Of a DNA stretch of 64,000 nt, positions 34,352-45,044 are shown piece by piece; the stretch's first letter is position 1; each line of letters opens with the position of its first letter. The DNA comes from Bacteroidota bacterium (GTDB lineage Bacteria; Chloroflexota; Anaerolineae; Aggregatilineales; Phototrophicaceae), in the NCBI GenBank assembly GCA_027492915.1, contig JAPUDW010000327.1, forward strand, positions 28,356 through 92,355, given 5' to 3'. The position numbers and the translations under genes are program-made. The notes below the pieces were generated by a model. That model was not told the origin of the DNA, did no database searches, and worked only from the letters and a program-made list of their open reading frames with translations.

Positions 34352-34954
34352 ATGGTGAAACCGGATCGACGGGTACAGCGAACGCGCGAACTGTTGCAAA
34401 AAGCACTGATCGAACTGATGCAGGAGCAAGAATATGATGGGATTACGGTTCAAGATATCGTTGATCGTGCCAATATTGGGCGTACTGCTTTTTATTTGCA
34501 CTTCAATAACAAAGATGAATTGTTTATAAGCTGTCATGAAGCGATTGTGGGCGAGTTCCATTTCGGACCGTTTTATCCACACTCACGAGAAGAACTTCTA
34601 TCTTCTACAGCACCACAGGGGATGATATTGGCATTCCAGCATCTTGAAGGTGCGAGAGCATTGTTGTCCCCGATTTTTCAGGGCAAGGACAGCCTTCTGA
34701 TTCTGCGGCGAATGCTCCGCGACTGGAGTGCACAAGGAATTGAAGCCAGCTTACGTTCTGCTTTCACTGAAGGGGAAAGTGCCATCCCGTTCGATGTATT
34801 AGCGAACTATCTGGCGGGGGCGCAAATTTCGCTGGTGCAATGGTGGCTGGAGAAGCGCCAACCCTATACACCTGAGAACTTGGCGCAGATGTTTCATCGC
34901 TTGCAACGCGCTGCAATCCGCGATGCATTTGAGCTTAGAAGCGACAGTGAGTAG
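34352..34954 (+). CDS. TetR/AcrR-family transcriptional regulator
   Basis: The 200-residue protein has a TetR N-terminal DNA-binding domain. RVQRTRELLQKALIELMQEQ is followed by the HTH ITVQDIVDRANIGRTAFYLH with the usual FYLHFNNKDELF ending (residues about 9-58). The C-terminal ligand domain (about 75-195) resembles the TetR_C_7/8 type, with LAGAQISLVQWWLEKRQPYT. The start has AAGGA six bases upstream. It probably binds the palindrome at 34263-34296 and represses the two membrane genes and itself until a ligand is bound. The ligand is unknown. Confidence 0.9.
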   Translation: MVKPDRRVQRTRELLQKALIELMQEQEYDGITVQDIVDRANIGRTAFYLHFNNKDELFISCHEAIVGEFHFGPFYPHSREELLSSTAPQGMILAFQHLEGARALLSPIFQGKDSLLILRRMLRDWSAQGIEASLRSAFTEGESAIPFDVLANYLAGAQISLVQWWLEKRQPYTPENLAQMFHRLQRAAIRDAFELRSDSE

Positions 34955-35002
34955 ATAAACTTTTGGGCGACGAAGTGAGTGATTCAAGGAGGCTTTTGTC
35001 GT

Positions 35003-35680
35003 TCAGCGGCGTGGAAACCATGCCTCGAAATCATTTGCATCGGGCATTTCAGGTTCAACCTCAGGTTCTTCTTGACGCAGTTGCATCCACTCAGGTCCCA
35101 CAATGCGATCCAGTGCCTCGCTGAAATGACGACTGGCGATCTCACGGAATAATGCATCATGTCCGCGCTCTTTGTTATTATAAAAAGCCTCGCGGTCAAA
35201 ACCTGGCAGGGGTGCAGTACCCGGTAGTACAACATGCGTATGTAGCTGCTGCATCGATTCACCGCTATCTTCAGAGGCTGTCTCACGATCATGGAGAATA
35301 AAACTGTATTCCGGGATCGTGAAGCCGCGTTCTAGATAATAATCCTCGACAATGTGTTCGGTAAGATCGCATACCAAATTGCGCCGCTGCTCCTCTGGCA
35401 CAAGCGCCATTAAGTCAGGTGCAGGCGAAATCACCCACGTCCAAGCCAGCACATGCTTACTTTGAAGTGAATCGCTGTTCTTCATGATGTCGCGCCAGTG
35501 AAGTCCCATACCACGATCCTGCCAGCGTTCGTAATCACGATTCATAGCAAGCTGATTTTGTACTTTGTCCCGATATTGCAGGTATTTCAGTGTGGAGCTC
35601 AGGCCTTTGCGTCCTGTGCCATGACCTTTACGTTTAGTTCCTTTATAGGCGAAGTCCACCACGATAATTGCTTTGCTCAA
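35003..35680 (-). CDS. Relaxase-like (HUH-type) mobilisation protein, copy 2
   Basis: This 225-residue protein shares its key blocks with the 332-residue protein at 21301-22299: LKYLQYRDK (Tyr33, Tyr36), QDRGMG, SKHVLAWTWV, PDLMALVPEE and LHTHVVLPGT (His147, His149). It lacks the ~100-residue C-terminal extension of copy 1. The upstream ribbon-helix-helix gene overlaps by ATGA. The pair therefore repeats the relaxase/accessory module about 13 kb away in diverged form. It may serve a second transfer origin or be a relic of another integrated element. Relaxase function is inferred from motifs. Confidence 0.6.
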   Translation of the reverse strand: MSKAIIVVDFAYKGTKRKGHGTGRKGLSSTLKYLQYRDKVQNQLAMNRDYERWQDRGMGLHWRDIMKNSDSLQSKHVLAWTWVISPAPDLMALVPEEQRRNLVCDLTEHIVEDYYLERGFTIPEYSFILHDRETASEDSGESMQQLHTHVVLPGTAPLPGFDREAFYNNKERGHDALFREIASRHFSEALDRIVGPEWMQLRQEEPEVEPEMPDANDFEAWFPRR

Positions 35681-36054
35681 CGCTTGGAAGCCTTCATCTC
35701 GCGAACAGCTTTAATCTGCGCCAACAGTGTTTCACCGTCGCGTCGTGCGGCGATGATGGCCTCTGCAATGCGGTCAGCGCTGCCTTCTGGTTCGAGCGCT
35801 GCCAGCAGATAGATGAGAATGTTGAGATGAAATGAGATTGCGCCTTCGAGCTTGTCTAATCGCTCTTGCAGCGACTTCTGAAAGTGTTTGCGGCTGCCGA
35901 TAATATCCTCTTGATTATCCAGATACAACCGCACTGCCTCGCGGATGACATCGGCTTCAGTAGTATCACGCGGTTGTTTACTTACTAGTAAAGCCAAACG
36001 GTCACGCATTTCCTGTGTCATAGTGATGCTTCGCCGAATCGTTTTGTTCGCCAT
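35677..36054 (-). CDS. Ribbon-helix-helix protein, relaxase partner 2
   Basis: The 125-residue protein begins [20 protein letters not shown], a ribbon-helix-helix strand and helix. It continues with [20 protein letters not shown] and [12 protein letters not shown], a layout like that of the 102-residue protein at 22304-22612 ('LRDAVNYYLASQDDLPGSRR'). A C-terminal helical region (about 65-125) probably mediates assembly. It is translationally coupled to the second relaxase-like gene and divergent from hsdM, so it may also repress from the shared promoter region. Confidence 0.75.
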   Translation of the reverse strand: MANKTIRRSITMTQEMRDRLALLVSKQPRDTTEADVIREAVRLYLDNQEDIIGSRKHFQKSLQERLDKLEGAISFHLNILIYLLAALEPEGSADRIAEAIIAARRDGETLLAQIKAVREMKASKR

Positions 36055-36143
36055 TGCTTTACCTCAAATTGATTACACCTCCTTTGATTATCAGGTATCG
36101 CGTCTCAGAAACAGTGAAATTTTACAGTCTAGTATGAGAAATT

Positions 36144-36171
36144 TTGCACATAGTTCTCAATTAAGTACAAT
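36144..36171 (+). promoter_or_regulatory. Probable promoter of the type I restriction operon
   Basis: TTGCAC (36144-36149) and TACAAT (36166-36171) are separated by 16 bases, a good sigma-70-type pair in an AT-rich intergenic region. Transcription would begin near 36178, about 43 bases before the hsdM ATG. It lies between divergent genes. Confidence 0.5.
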
Positions 36172-36220
36172 ATCATCCCGACCTATAATTAAATTATTTA
36201 TTGCTTACGCGAAAAATCTC

Positions 36221-37741
36221 ATGACAAACCAACAATCCAATACAAACGGCCTTCCCGCTGACCTTGAATCCAAGCTTTGGGCAACCGCTGATAAACTGCG
36301 CGGACACATGGACGCTGCCGAATACAAAAATGTGGTACTCGGCCTCATATTCCTGAAGTACATCTCGGATGCCTTCCAAGAACTTTACGAGCGCCTTGCC
36401 GCTGACCAATACGCTGACCCTGAAGACCGCGATGAATATCTCGCTGAGAACATCTTCTTCGTGCCAGAGGATGCGCGTTGGGCTAAACTTCAGCAGTACG
36501 CCAAATCACCCGAAATCGGAGTCATCATTGACAAAGCGATGGCCGCTATTGAGCGCGATAACCCATCCTTAAAAGGTGTACTGCCACAGGATTACGGACG
36601 CGAAAACCTCGACAAGCGCCGTCTGGGTGAACTCATTGATCTCATCAGCACCATAGCGATGGGTGACAAAGGCAGCCGTTCACAGGATATACTGGGTCGT
36701 GTCTACGAATACTTTCTCGGACAGTTCGCCAGTGCGGAAGGCAAAAAAGGCGGTCAATTCTACACGCCCAAGCCAGTAGTAAGATTGTTAGTTGAAATGC
36801 TCGAACCTTACCGGGGACGAGTCTACGATTGCTGCTGTGGTTCCGGTGGCATGTTCGTTCAGTCTGAAAAATTCATCGAGCAGCATGGCGGCAAAATTGG
36901 TGACATCTCCGTCTACGGACAAGAGAGCAACCCGACCACATGGCGCTTATGTAAGATGAACCTCGCCATCCGGGGCATTGATAGCAACATCGGCACACAC
37001 GCTGCCGACACCTTCCACGAGAACCTACATCCTGACCTCCGTGCGGATTTTATACTCGCCAATCCGCCCTTCAATATGAGCGATTGGGGCGGACAGCTTC
37101 TCACCGATGATCCCCGCTGGCAGTTTGATGTACCACCCACTGGCAACGCCAACTTCGCATGGGTACAGCACATGATCTACCACCTCGGCTCACGCGGACG
37201 AGCCGGTTTCGTTCTCTCCAACGGCTCGATGAGTACCAACACACGCGGCGAAAAAGAAATCCGCCAGAAAATCATCGAAGCCGATTTGGTCGATTGTATG
37301 GTCGCGCTGCCGCCGCAGTTGTTTTACAATACTCAGATTCCCGCCTGTCTCTGGTTCTTGAACAAGAATAAAGCCGCCCATCGCAAAGGGCAAACACTTT
37401 TCATTGATGCTCGCCACATGGGCTATCTAATTGACCGCACTCTACGCGACCTGACCGATGACGACATCCAAAAGGTCACAGTCACTTATCGCGCATGGCG
37501 CACGGACGAGGACGGCTATCAGGATGAAGCAGGCTTCTGCAAAACGGCTGAACTGGAAGAAATTGTCGGACACGGCTACATCCTCACGCCCGGACGCTAT
37601 GTGGGTGCAGCCGATGTTGAGGACGACGACGAACCTTTCGACGAAAAACTGTTGCGATTGACAAACACGCTTAGTCAGCAATTCTTGGAAAGCGCCCGCC
37701 TTGAAGAAATTATCCGAAACAATCTTGCGAGGCTTGGATGA
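36221..37741 (+). CDS. hsdM: Type I restriction-modification methyltransferase subunit
   Basis: The start is ATG 36221; the frame is open farther upstream but that part is AT-rich leader and not HsdM-like. The 506-residue protein has the HsdM N-terminal helical domain (about 10-140), [18 protein letters not shown] at the start of the N6-methyltransferase domain, the SAM motif [10 protein letters not shown] and the catalytic NPPF (281-284). It makes N6-methyladenine at the site chosen by HsdS, as an M2S complex. Its stop overlaps hsdS by ATGA. The operon order is hsdM-hsdS-PIN gene-hsdR. Confidence 0.97.
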   Translation: MTNQQSNTNGLPADLESKLWATADKLRGHMDAAEYKNVVLGLIFLKYISDAFQELYERLAADQYADPEDRDEYLAENIFFVPEDARWAKLQQYAKSPEIGVIIDKAMAAIERDNPSLKGVLPQDYGRENLDKRRLGELIDLISTIAMGDKGSRSQDILGRVYEYFLGQFASAEGKKGGQFYTPKPVVRLLVEMLEPYRGRVYDCCCGSGGMFVQSEKFIEQHGGKIGDISVYGQESNPTTWRLCKMNLAIRGIDSNIGTHAADTFHENLHPDLRADFILANPPFNMSDWGGQLLTDDPRWQFDVPPTGNANFAWVQHMIYHLGSRGRAGFVLSNGSMSTNTRGEKEIRQKIIEADLVDCMVALPPQLFYNTQIPACLWFLNKNKAAHRKGQTLFIDARHMGYLIDRTLRDLTDDDIQKVTVTYRAWRTDEDGYQDEAGFCKTAELEEIVGHGYILTPGRYVGAADVEDDDEPFDEKLLRLTNTLSQQFLESARLEEIIRNNLARLG

Positions 37742-39132
37742 GTGCAACACAGAGAGAAAATCTCCATTTACCAGATGCAGCAGCCAGATTTCCGGTCGAT
37801 TGGAAATGGCATAGGTTAGAGGACGTATGCAACGGTATTTTTGATTGCCACCATTCAACCCCAAAATTGGCCGCACAGGGGCCATTTGTCATTCGTACTC
37901 AGGACATTATCACGGGCACTCTAAATTTAAGAAATGCTGGAAGAGTATCTGAAGAAACGTACCAAGTCCGGATTTCACGAGCTGAACCTGCACAAGGCGA
38001 TATTCTTTATAGCCGTGAGGGAACATATTTTGGAATTGCTGCTGAAGTTCCACCCAACACGCGGTTGTGTCTTGGTCAAAGAATGGTATTGATCAAATGT
38101 GATCCAGATGTTGTGAATTCACGATTTGCGACTTACTGGTTAAATTCCGGCATAATGAGCAACCATATACACAAATTTCGTGATGGCTCTGTAGCCGAAC
38201 ACATAAACATGTCAACCATACGCGCCCTGCCAATCCCAATTCCCCCACTATCTGAACAACATGCCATCGCTGGCATACTTGGCTCACTCGACGACAAAAT
38301 CGGACTTAACCGCCGCATGAGTGAAACGCTGGAAGAAATCGCCCGTACCATCTTCAAATCATGGTTCATAGACTTCGATCCTGTTTATGCCAAATCACGT
38401 GGCGAACAACCACCCGGCATGGATGCCGCTACTGCCGCACTCTTCCCCGATGAATTCGTGGGCAGCGTACTCGGGCCGATTCCGACGGGGTGGTGGGTAT
38501 CTGAACTGGGAGAACTCGTTAGCCTAAATAAAGGTCTATCATATAAAGGCGATTTCTTGGCTACCTCTGGTATGCCAATGGTGAATTTGGGGTGCTTTGG
38601 TGGTAATGGATTGTTCAAGCATGACAATATGAAGTTCTATACGGGTGGGTTCAAAGAACGACATTTGGTAAAAAGTGGTGATATAGTCGTTGCCAACACG
38701 GATATGACTCAGCAGCGAATTGTTCTCGGTAGCCCTGCAATTGTCCCAAGTTATGATGGATTTGATGACTTTCTAATTACACACCATATTTACGCTCTAC
38801 GGTTGAAAAATTCCCCTGAGCTACTTAGGCTATTCGTATTTTATTCTCTGCTCCAGCAGTCGTTCCGAGAGAGGGCAATTGGTTTCGCTACAGGTACAAC
38901 TGTATTAGCCTTACCGCAAGATGCTATGCTGGAATTAAAAATCGTTCTTCCACCTCTAGTTGTCGTTGAGCAATTCAATGCAATAATCCAGCCCTTACGT
39001 CAACTCATTGAAGAAAATGAGCATCAATCCCAAGCACTTATGAAAACTCGCGATGTGCTGTTACCCAAGCTGATAAGTGGAGAAGTGCGAGTTCAGGAGA
39101 TGCTTGATAACTATAAAGAGAGTATCGCATAA
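37738..39132 (+). CDS. hsdS: Type I restriction-modification specificity subunit
   Basis: The 464-residue protein has two target-recognition domains separated by the central conserved helix region. The first TRD (about 20-170) includes [20 protein letters not shown] and ends in [20 protein letters not shown]. The second (about 250-420) begins [20 protein letters not shown] and ends [20 protein letters not shown]. This is the usual two-half HsdS layout that reads a bipartite DNA sequence. No frameshift or truncation is seen. It overlaps hsdM by four bases, and about 90 bases separate it from the next gene. Confidence 0.95.
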   Translation: MSATQRENLHLPDAAARFPVDWKWHRLEDVCNGIFDCHHSTPKLAAQGPFVIRTQDIITGTLNLRNAGRVSEETYQVRISRAEPAQGDILYSREGTYFGIAAEVPPNTRLCLGQRMVLIKCDPDVVNSRFATYWLNSGIMSNHIHKFRDGSVAEHINMSTIRALPIPIPPLSEQHAIAGILGSLDDKIGLNRRMSETLEEIARTIFKSWFIDFDPVYAKSRGEQPPGMDAATAALFPDEFVGSVLGPIPTGWWVSELGELVSLNKGLSYKGDFLATSGMPMVNLGCFGGNGLFKHDNMKFYTGGFKERHLVKSGDIVVANTDMTQQRIVLGSPAIVPSYDGFDDFLITHHIYALRLKNSPELLRLFVFYSLLQQSFRERAIGFATGTTVLALPQDAMLELKIVLPPLVVVEQFNAIIQPLRQLIEENEHQSQALMKTRDVLLPKLISGEVRVQEMLDNYKESIA

Positions 39133-39220
39133 TGACATTCCCCCTGATTGTGGGGCTTAATTAATGTGCGATTCTCATTAAACTTAATGCAATTTCTACT
39201 TGCATTGGATAAAAAGATAG

Positions 39221-41380
39221 ATGGCAACTGACACACCTAAACCCGCTAAATCACGTAACTTTAGCGCGGCTTTTGAACGAATGGTTAGCTTTGTTGCTAT
39301 TGCTCAAACAACTGATACCAACGACACGCTGAAACAACTTGTTTTGCAATGTTTTATCGTTTTACCTGATGATCGGTTTGCAATAGCCAGTGATTTGGTC
39401 AACACGATTGATGTGCTTTTTGGGTTACAAGTTTCGCCCATAGATATTGAGCGTGCAATTGAAGAATTAATAAGCGAAAATGCACTTCGTAGGTCTAATG
39501 GGGCAACCCTAATTCTTGATCCTACATTAAGAATGGAACTAAACGCACGATTGGAGGAAGCTAATAACCTTGAGGATCAGATCCGTAAAACTTGGTTTGA
39601 AGAATTAGCAGCAACTTTTCCACAACTTCCTACTGATATATTGTGGCTAGCTCTTCGTAACTATTTAGCAAAATCTTTTCGGCGACATGGGCTTCAAACG
39701 ATTGCTTATCTTGATCCTTCAATAGATGTATCTGAGGAATATGCGACAAATTTATCAAATTTACTTAAGGAGGCTGTAAAACAAAGTTTTCCAAGTGATG
39801 ATACTCACCACGCAGATGCAGCTAGGGCCGTATCCAATTTTATGGCATCGGTTGGACGCTTTCCCGAACGAGTAAGCTACATCACTCAGTTGGCAGATGG
39901 AGCATTCAATTATTACGCTTTGACTGTTGATCCTCAGGTTGCTGAACAATTTAGACGGAACCTTCAACCGCTTAAACTATTTCTTGACACCAACTTTTTA
40001 TTTGGAATCCTTGATTTGCACGTAAACCAATTTGTCGATGTTTCCAATCAAATTATTTCATCCGTTCAAGATCATCAACTTCCATTTACGTTCCATTATC
40101 ATGTTGCTACTGATGAAGAGTTTCGTGCCTCCATTGATTTTTATGGTGGGAAATTACGTGCAAGAACTTGGAAATCATCTTTTAGTCGGGTAGCGGCAAC
40201 GTCACGCAACCTGTCTGGAATTGAGTTAAAGTATCATCAACGCAACGCCGAGTCGCCTCTAGATGTTGAAAGTTTTTTACGCCCATATGAGCATTTCGAT
40301 CTGCTTTTGAAAGATAAATTTAACATTCTCACTTATCGTTCTTCTCATAACAATAATAGGTTACAAGAACGAGCAGATTTATCGAGCGAGTACACCGAAT
40401 TTCTACAACGTTGGAAAAGAGATAAATCGGCATCCCTAATAGATCATGATATAAAGGTACTTGATGCGGTAAGAGAAATACGGGAAAACGCAACGACCTC
40501 TGTCGAAGCAGGTGCAATCTTGCTTACGTGTGACCATACCCTTTACAAATTCGACTGGGAAATGAGCAGACGTAATCATACAAAAGCCTATGTTCTTTTA
40601 CCGAATTTGTTTATGCAGACTCTCCGGCCTTTTGTTCCGAATTCTGCGGATTTTGACCGATCTTTCGCAGAAACCTTTGCAATACCTGAATTTAGGATTA
40701 TTGGTAGCGGCGTTACTAAAGCCGCATCACGCCTTGTAAGCCTTCTCGCTGCTTATCAGGATTTACCCGAAGCAACTGCCGCAAACCTTCTCTCAAATGA
40801 CTTGCTACTGGATCAACTTCGAACTGTTAACGAAGATAAAGAGTTCCAAGCGCTGGTTGAAGGCGAAATTGTTAATCAAAACAACACTTTATTAGAGGAG
40901 AAAGCCGCATTAGAACTTGCTTTGGAGCAACAAAAACAAGAGCGTGAAAGGACTAATCTCTCTTTGGCTGAGGCTCAATCTTCTTTAGCAAATGAGAAAG
41001 CTGAAAAGGCACGCGCATTAGCTGATGCAGAAAGCGAACGGCTTTCAAAAGAAAAAACTAATCAAGCGCTTAATGCTGAAAAACAGGCACGCGAAAAAGC
41101 TGAACTGGAAGTGCAACAAGCACAGAAAAGAATCGAAACCTATACTGACATATTCTGGATAAGCATTAGCGTCATCATCGGTGTCATAGTATTTATTCTT
41201 CCCAATTACTTCACTATTTCGGCTCTAAATCAGAATCAACATAAAGATCTTGTTCGATTTTTGGTGGCGTTATCAGTGGGTAGTTTCATACTAGGATTTA
41301 GTCGTAAACAGTGGCGCAGCTATCTTTGGGGCAGTTTAGCTGTAACAGTAGTTTTGACTTTAATTACGTACCTCCTATAA
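39221..41380 (+). CDS. PIN-like, membrane-anchored protein inside the hsd operon
   Basis: This 719-residue protein lies between hsdS and hsdR. Residues about 30-110 look like a winged-helix-like region. A PIN-type nuclease core is suggested by LKLFLDTNFLFGIL (Asp256), Glu299/Glu300 in HVATDEEFRASI, acidic residues 408-415 in LIDHDIKVLDAV, and ILLTCDHTL (Asp438). These are the spacing and motif shapes of a PIN active site ('FLDTN.L', 'E', 'LLT.D'). Residues about 555-640 are a long coiled coil rich in Glu/Lys/Ala. Two transmembrane helices follow (about 648-672 and 686-718). Codon and base use is more AT-rich than hsdM or hsdR. Its position equals that of the PrrC anticodon nuclease in known prr loci. 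The PIN assignment is by eye, and the function is inferred. Confidence 0.7.
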   Translation: MATDTPKPAKSRNFSAAFERMVSFVAIAQTTDTNDTLKQLVLQCFIVLPDDRFAIASDLVNTIDVLFGLQVSPIDIERAIEELISENALRRSNGATLILDPTLRMELNARLEEANNLEDQIRKTWFEELAATFPQLPTDILWLALRNYLAKSFRRHGLQTIAYLDPSIDVSEEYATNLSNLLKEAVKQSFPSDDTHHADAARAVSNFMASVGRFPERVSYITQLADGAFNYYALTVDPQVAEQFRRNLQPLKLFLDTNFLFGILDLHVNQFVDVSNQIISSVQDHQLPFTFHYHVATDEEFRASIDFYGGKLRARTWKSSFSRVAATSRNLSGIELKYHQRNAESPLDVESFLRPYEHFDLLLKDKFNILTYRSSHNNNRLQERADLSSEYTEFLQRWKRDKSASLIDHDIKVLDAVREIRENATTSVEAGAILLTCDHTLYKFDWEMSRRNHTKAYVLLPNLFMQTLRPFVPNSADFDRSFAETFAIPEFRIIGSGVTKAASRLVSLLAAYQDLPEATAANLLSNDLLLDQLRTVNEDKEFQALVEGEIVNQNNTLLEEKAALELALEQQKQERERTNLSLAEAQSSLANEKAEKARALADAESERLSKEKTNQALNAEKQAREKAELEVQQAQKRIETYTDIFWISISVIIGVIVFILPNYFTISALNQNQHKDLVRFLVALSVGSFILGFSRKQWRSYLWGSLAVTVVLTLITYLL

Positions 41381-41832
41381 CTCTAGCTACGATATGAATC
41401 GGAAAACTCTCAAGCAATATGGCAATGAATATGAGACTAGTTTAATTACCCCTATCACTTGGGGCTTCACATCATAGCTCAAATGTGCTAATGTGTAATC
41501 GTGAAAAAATATTCCCTAACCGCTCAAACATTTTTTGATTTCAACTGCATTTCTGTTTTTTGCAGTTTTTGCAGCATTTCGGCGATTGTCTCTCCTATAT
41601 CCGCTGCGGCAGCACAGCCAATTGGCACGCGGTGGACATACGGGAGCCAAACGCGGCACTCAGCGGCATTAGCCGAGCTTCCTGCCAGCCAATAATGACA
41701 TTTCGGCGGCACTAGCCGAACCTCCCGCCTGCCAATTCGGCGGATAAAATTCACAAAAGTTTGTTGTTCCTGCGCTAATCCCTATGGTAGAGTTAGAATA
41801 TATACTTCTCTACTACTTAGGATTCATACGCC
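41381..41832. other. Spacer before hsdR with an imperfect 32-base direct repeat
   Basis: No gene is seen in these ~450 bases. Similar strings lie at 41662-41693 (agcggcattagccgagcttc onward) and 41706-41738 (ggcggcactagccgaacctc onward), spaced 44 bases apart and each containing small inverted repeats around 'agccga'. They could be a terminator or regulatory site for the PIN gene or hsdR. The hsdR promoter probably lies in the AT-rich stretch 41770-41820. Confidence 0.35.
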
Positions 41833-44800
41833 ATGTCCCATTTTAATGAAGACACCGTTGAACTCGCCGCCCTCGAATGGCTCCGTGAGGCTGGCTATGA
41901 TTACATTCACGGTGGAGACATCGCCCCTGAAGAACCCGCTGCCGAGCGCACCTCCTATAACGAAGTTCTGCTCGTTGGTCGCCTCCAATCCGCCCTCGAA
42001 CACATCAACACCCATATTCCCCACGCCGGTCGTGCCTCAGTCATCGATGAAGTCATCCGTAAAATCCAACGCACGCCCACTCAAAATCCGGTCGTCAATA
42101 ATCATGCCTTTCACCGCCTCCTCACCGAAGGCGTGGATGTCTCCTTCCGTGATGCCGGTCAGCTCCGCCACGATAAAGTCTGGCTGGTCGATTACGCTAA
42201 TCCTCACGCTAATCAATTTCTGGCTGTCAACCAGTTCACAGTTACTGATGTCAATCATACGACCCGCGCCCGTACCAATCGCCGCCCGGACATTGTCTTG
42301 TTCATTAATGGGCTTCCCCTCGTCCTTATCGAACTCAAGAACGCTGCTGATGCCAACGCTACCGTTCGTAATGCCTATAATCAATTTCAGACTTATAAGA
42401 ATGACATCGGCTCGATTTTCACCTATAACGGACTGCTCGCTATCAGTGATGGTGTAGAAGCCCAACTCGGTACGCTCACCGCTGGCTCGGAGTGGTTCAA
42501 ACCTTGGCGCACTGTCGATGGCTCAAAACTCGATCCACACAGCACCCAGCTTGAAACCCTCATCAAAGGCGTATTTGCTCCCGAACGCTTACTGGATATA
42601 CTGCGCTACTTTGTCATTTTCGAGCAGGATGGCCCCAACCTGATTAAAAAGGTTGCGGGCTATCATCAATACTATGCCGTCAATAAGGCCGTCGAGAAAA
42701 CTATTGAAGCCTCCAGCACTCATGGAGATCAGCGTGTTGGGGTAGTCTGGCACACACAGGGCAGTGGTAAGAGCCTTTCCATGCTCTTCTATGCCGGTAA
42801 GGTTGTCCAACATCCCGCAATGGAAAACCCGACGCTTATTGTCTTAACTGACCGTAACGACCTCGACGATCAACTCTATGGGGTCTTCGCCTCCGGTCAG
42901 GAACTTCTGCGTCAGGAACCGGTGCAGGCCGAAAATCGCGATCATCTTAAAACGCTGCTACAGGTTGCCTCAGGCGGCGTTGTCTTTACCACGATCCAGA
43001 AGTTCCAACCCGATGGTCACGCTGCCGAATATCCCTTACTCTCAGAGCGCCGTAATATCATTTTCATCGCTGATGAAGCCCACCGCAGTCAGTATGGTTT
43101 TGGCGCACGCATTCTTGAGCGCGGTGATGAAGCCTCTATTGTCTATGGTTTCGCTAAGTATGTCCGCGATGCCTTACCACATGCCTCATTTATTGGCTTT
43201 ACGGGTACGCCTATTGAAAAGACCGATGCCAGCACCCGCCATGTCTTCGGAGACTACATAGATGTTTATGACATCCAACGTGCCGTGGACGATGGCGCAA
43301 CCGTACCCATCTACTACGAGGCGCGTCTGGCACGTCTACAACTTCGTGAAGAACAGCGTGATCTCATTGATCCCACCTTTGAGGAAGTCACTGAAGGCGA
43401 AGAGCCGACTATTAAAGAGAAACTCAAATCCAAGTGGTCGCAGCTTGAAGCAATGGTTGGCACTGAGAGCCGTTTGGAACAAGTTGCTCAAGATATTGTG
43501 ACCCATTTTGAGCAACGCCTTGAAGTTCTTGACGGTAAAGCAATGATCGTCTGCATGAGTCGCCGTATCGCCGTTGATTTGTATGACCAGATTATCAAAC
43601 TACGTCCTAATTGGCATAATCCAACTGATGATGAAGGTGTGATCAAAATTGTGATGACGGGCAGCGCGTCTGATCCACAACATTATCAACAACATGTGCG
43701 AAACAAACCGCGCCGCAAAGCCTTATCCGAACGCTTCAAAGACCCGAAAGACTCTCTAAAGCTGGTGATTGTTCGAGACATGTGGTTGACCGGTTTTGAT
43801 GCACCAGTGTTACACACCATGTATGTCGATAAGCCCATGTATGGTCATAATTTGATGCAGGCCATTGCTCGCGTCAACCGTGTCTTCCGTGACAAGCCCG
43901 GTGGTCTAATTGTGGATTATCTTGGCATCGCTACCGATCTTCAAGAAGCTGTTGATGTCTATACCCAAGAAGGCGGTCAGGGAATACCCGTAGATGCCTT
44001 AGAGCAAATTATTGGTGTAATGCTTGACCAGTACCACATTGTCGCCGCCATGTTCCATGACTTTGACTACAGCGGTTTCTTTAATAATGTGCCTTCACAA
44101 CGTTTGTCTATCATTCCAAATGCAATGGATCATATTCTCGCTCAACGCGACGGTAAACGGCGGTTCATCGACGCTGTCAGTAAACTTTCGAAGTCTTTTG
44201 CCTTGGCTGTTCCCGCCGATGAAACGGTTGATATTCGCGAAGAAGTTGCCTTCTTCCAAGCGCTGCGGGGTCAATTTGATAAGAACACGCCTGTTGAAGG
44301 TTACGCACGAGAAGACATCGATTCTGCTGTCAAACAACTGGTGTCACAGGCTGTGGTGTCGAACGATGTGATTGACATTTTCAGTTCGGCTGGTCTCAAA
44401 CGTCCTGACGTATCTATCCTGTCCGACGAATTTCTCGAAGATGTCCAACACATGCCACAAAAGAATCTGGCGCTGGAACTTTTGCGAAAATTGCTTAATG
44501 ACGAGATACGCAGCCGCTCTGGACGAAACGTGGTGCAGGCGCGTTCATTCGCTGATTTATTAGAGAAGACAATCCACCGTTATCAAAACAGGACAATTGA
44601 TGCTGCACAGGTCATCACTGAGCTTATTGAGATTGCTAAAGATATTCGTGCTGCTAATGCTCATGGTGAGTCACTTGGCCTAACACCTGATGAACTCGCT
44701 TTTTACGACGCACTTGCAGAAAATAAAACCGCAGTTCAGGTCATGGGTGATAAGCAGCTTGCTGTCATAGCCTTTGAGCTACTGAAATCCGTTCGCGCAA

Positions 44801-44973
44801 ATGTGACTATTGATTGGACAGTTAAGCAAGGAGCACGGGCAAAAATAAGGATACTTGTCAAACACATTTTACGGAAGTTTGGTTATCCACCGGACTTGCA
44901 AGATGCCGCTACTGAACTTGTCTTACAACAGGCCGAATTACTTGCTGCCCAATGGTCAGGAGAAATGATATGA
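41833..44973 (+). CDS. hsdR: Type I restriction endonuclease/translocase subunit
   Basis: The 1046-residue protein has an N-terminal PD-(D/E)XK nuclease domain. Asp153 lies in RRPDIVLFI, and Glu167-x-Lys169 in [12 protein letters not shown] superfamily 2 translocase follows, with Walker [11 protein letters not shown] (about residue 310) and [12 protein letters not shown] (about 415). Further helicase motifs include [13 protein letters not shown] and [15 protein letters not shown]. The C-terminal region (about 800-1046) is the helical part that contacts the methyltransferase core. The length is typical of HsdR. With HsdM and HsdS it would restrict unmethylated DNA after translocation. All key residues are present, so the system looks intact. 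Confidence 0.97.
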   Translation: MSHFNEDTVELAALEWLREAGYDYIHGGDIAPEEPAAERTSYNEVLLVGRLQSALEHINTHIPHAGRASVIDEVIRKIQRTPTQNPVVNNHAFHRLLTEGVDVSFRDAGQLRHDKVWLVDYANPHANQFLAVNQFTVTDVNHTTRARTNRRPDIVLFINGLPLVLIELKNAADANATVRNAYNQFQTYKNDIGSIFTYNGLLAISDGVEAQLGTLTAGSEWFKPWRTVDGSKLDPHSTQLETLIKGVFAPERLLDILRYFVIFEQDGPNLIKKVAGYHQYYAVNKAVEKTIEASSTHGDQRVGVVWHTQGSGKSLSMLFYAGKVVQHPAMENPTLIVLTDRNDLDDQLYGVFASGQELLRQEPVQAENRDHLKTLLQVASGGVVFTTIQKFQPDGHAAEYPLLSERRNIIFIADEAHRSQYGFGARILERGDEASIVYGFAKYVRDALPHASFIGFTGTPIEKTDASTRHVFGDYIDVYDIQRAVDDGATVPIYYEARLARLQLREEQRDLIDPTFEEVTEGEEPTIKEKLKSKWSQLEAMVGTESRLEQVAQDIVTHFEQRLEVLDGKAMIVCMSRRIAVDLYDQIIKLRPNWHNPTDDEGVIKIVMTGSASDPQHYQQHVRNKPRRKALSERFKDPKDSLKLVIVRDMWLTGFDAPVLHTMYVDKPMYGHNLMQAIARVNRVFRDKPGGLIVDYLGIATDLQEAVDVYTQEGGQGIPVDALEQIIGVMLDQYHIVAAMFHDFDYSGFFNNVPSQRLSIIPNAMDHILAQRDGKRRFIDAVSKLSKSFALAVPADETVDIREEVAFFQALRGQFDKNTPVEGYAREDIDSAVKQLVSQAVVSNDVIDIFSSAGLKRPDVSILSDEFLEDVQHMPQKNLALELLRKLLNDEIRSRSGRNVVQARSFADLLEKTIHRYQNRTIDAAQVITELIEIAKDIRAANAHGESLGLTPDELAFYDALAENKTAVQVMGDKQLAVIAFELLKSVRANVTIDWTVKQGARAKIRILVKHILRKFGYPPDLQDAATELVLQQAELLAAQWSGEMI

Positions 44974-45044
44974 TTTATGTTTTGAGTGATGATAAATTAA
45001 CCGATGGAGCATGTTTTGTCGGACGTTTTCAAACGCATCAATAA
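44970..45044 (+). pseudogene. 24-codon frame overlapping hsdR, possibly a truncated gene
   Basis: An ATG overlaps the hsdR stop (ATGA) and opens [20 protein letters not shown], then stops at 45042-45044 within the first hairpin of structured element B. Such an overlap is typical of a translated downstream gene. The abrupt end at the element suggests that its insertion cut the gene. It could equally be a chance short frame. Confidence 0.3.
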
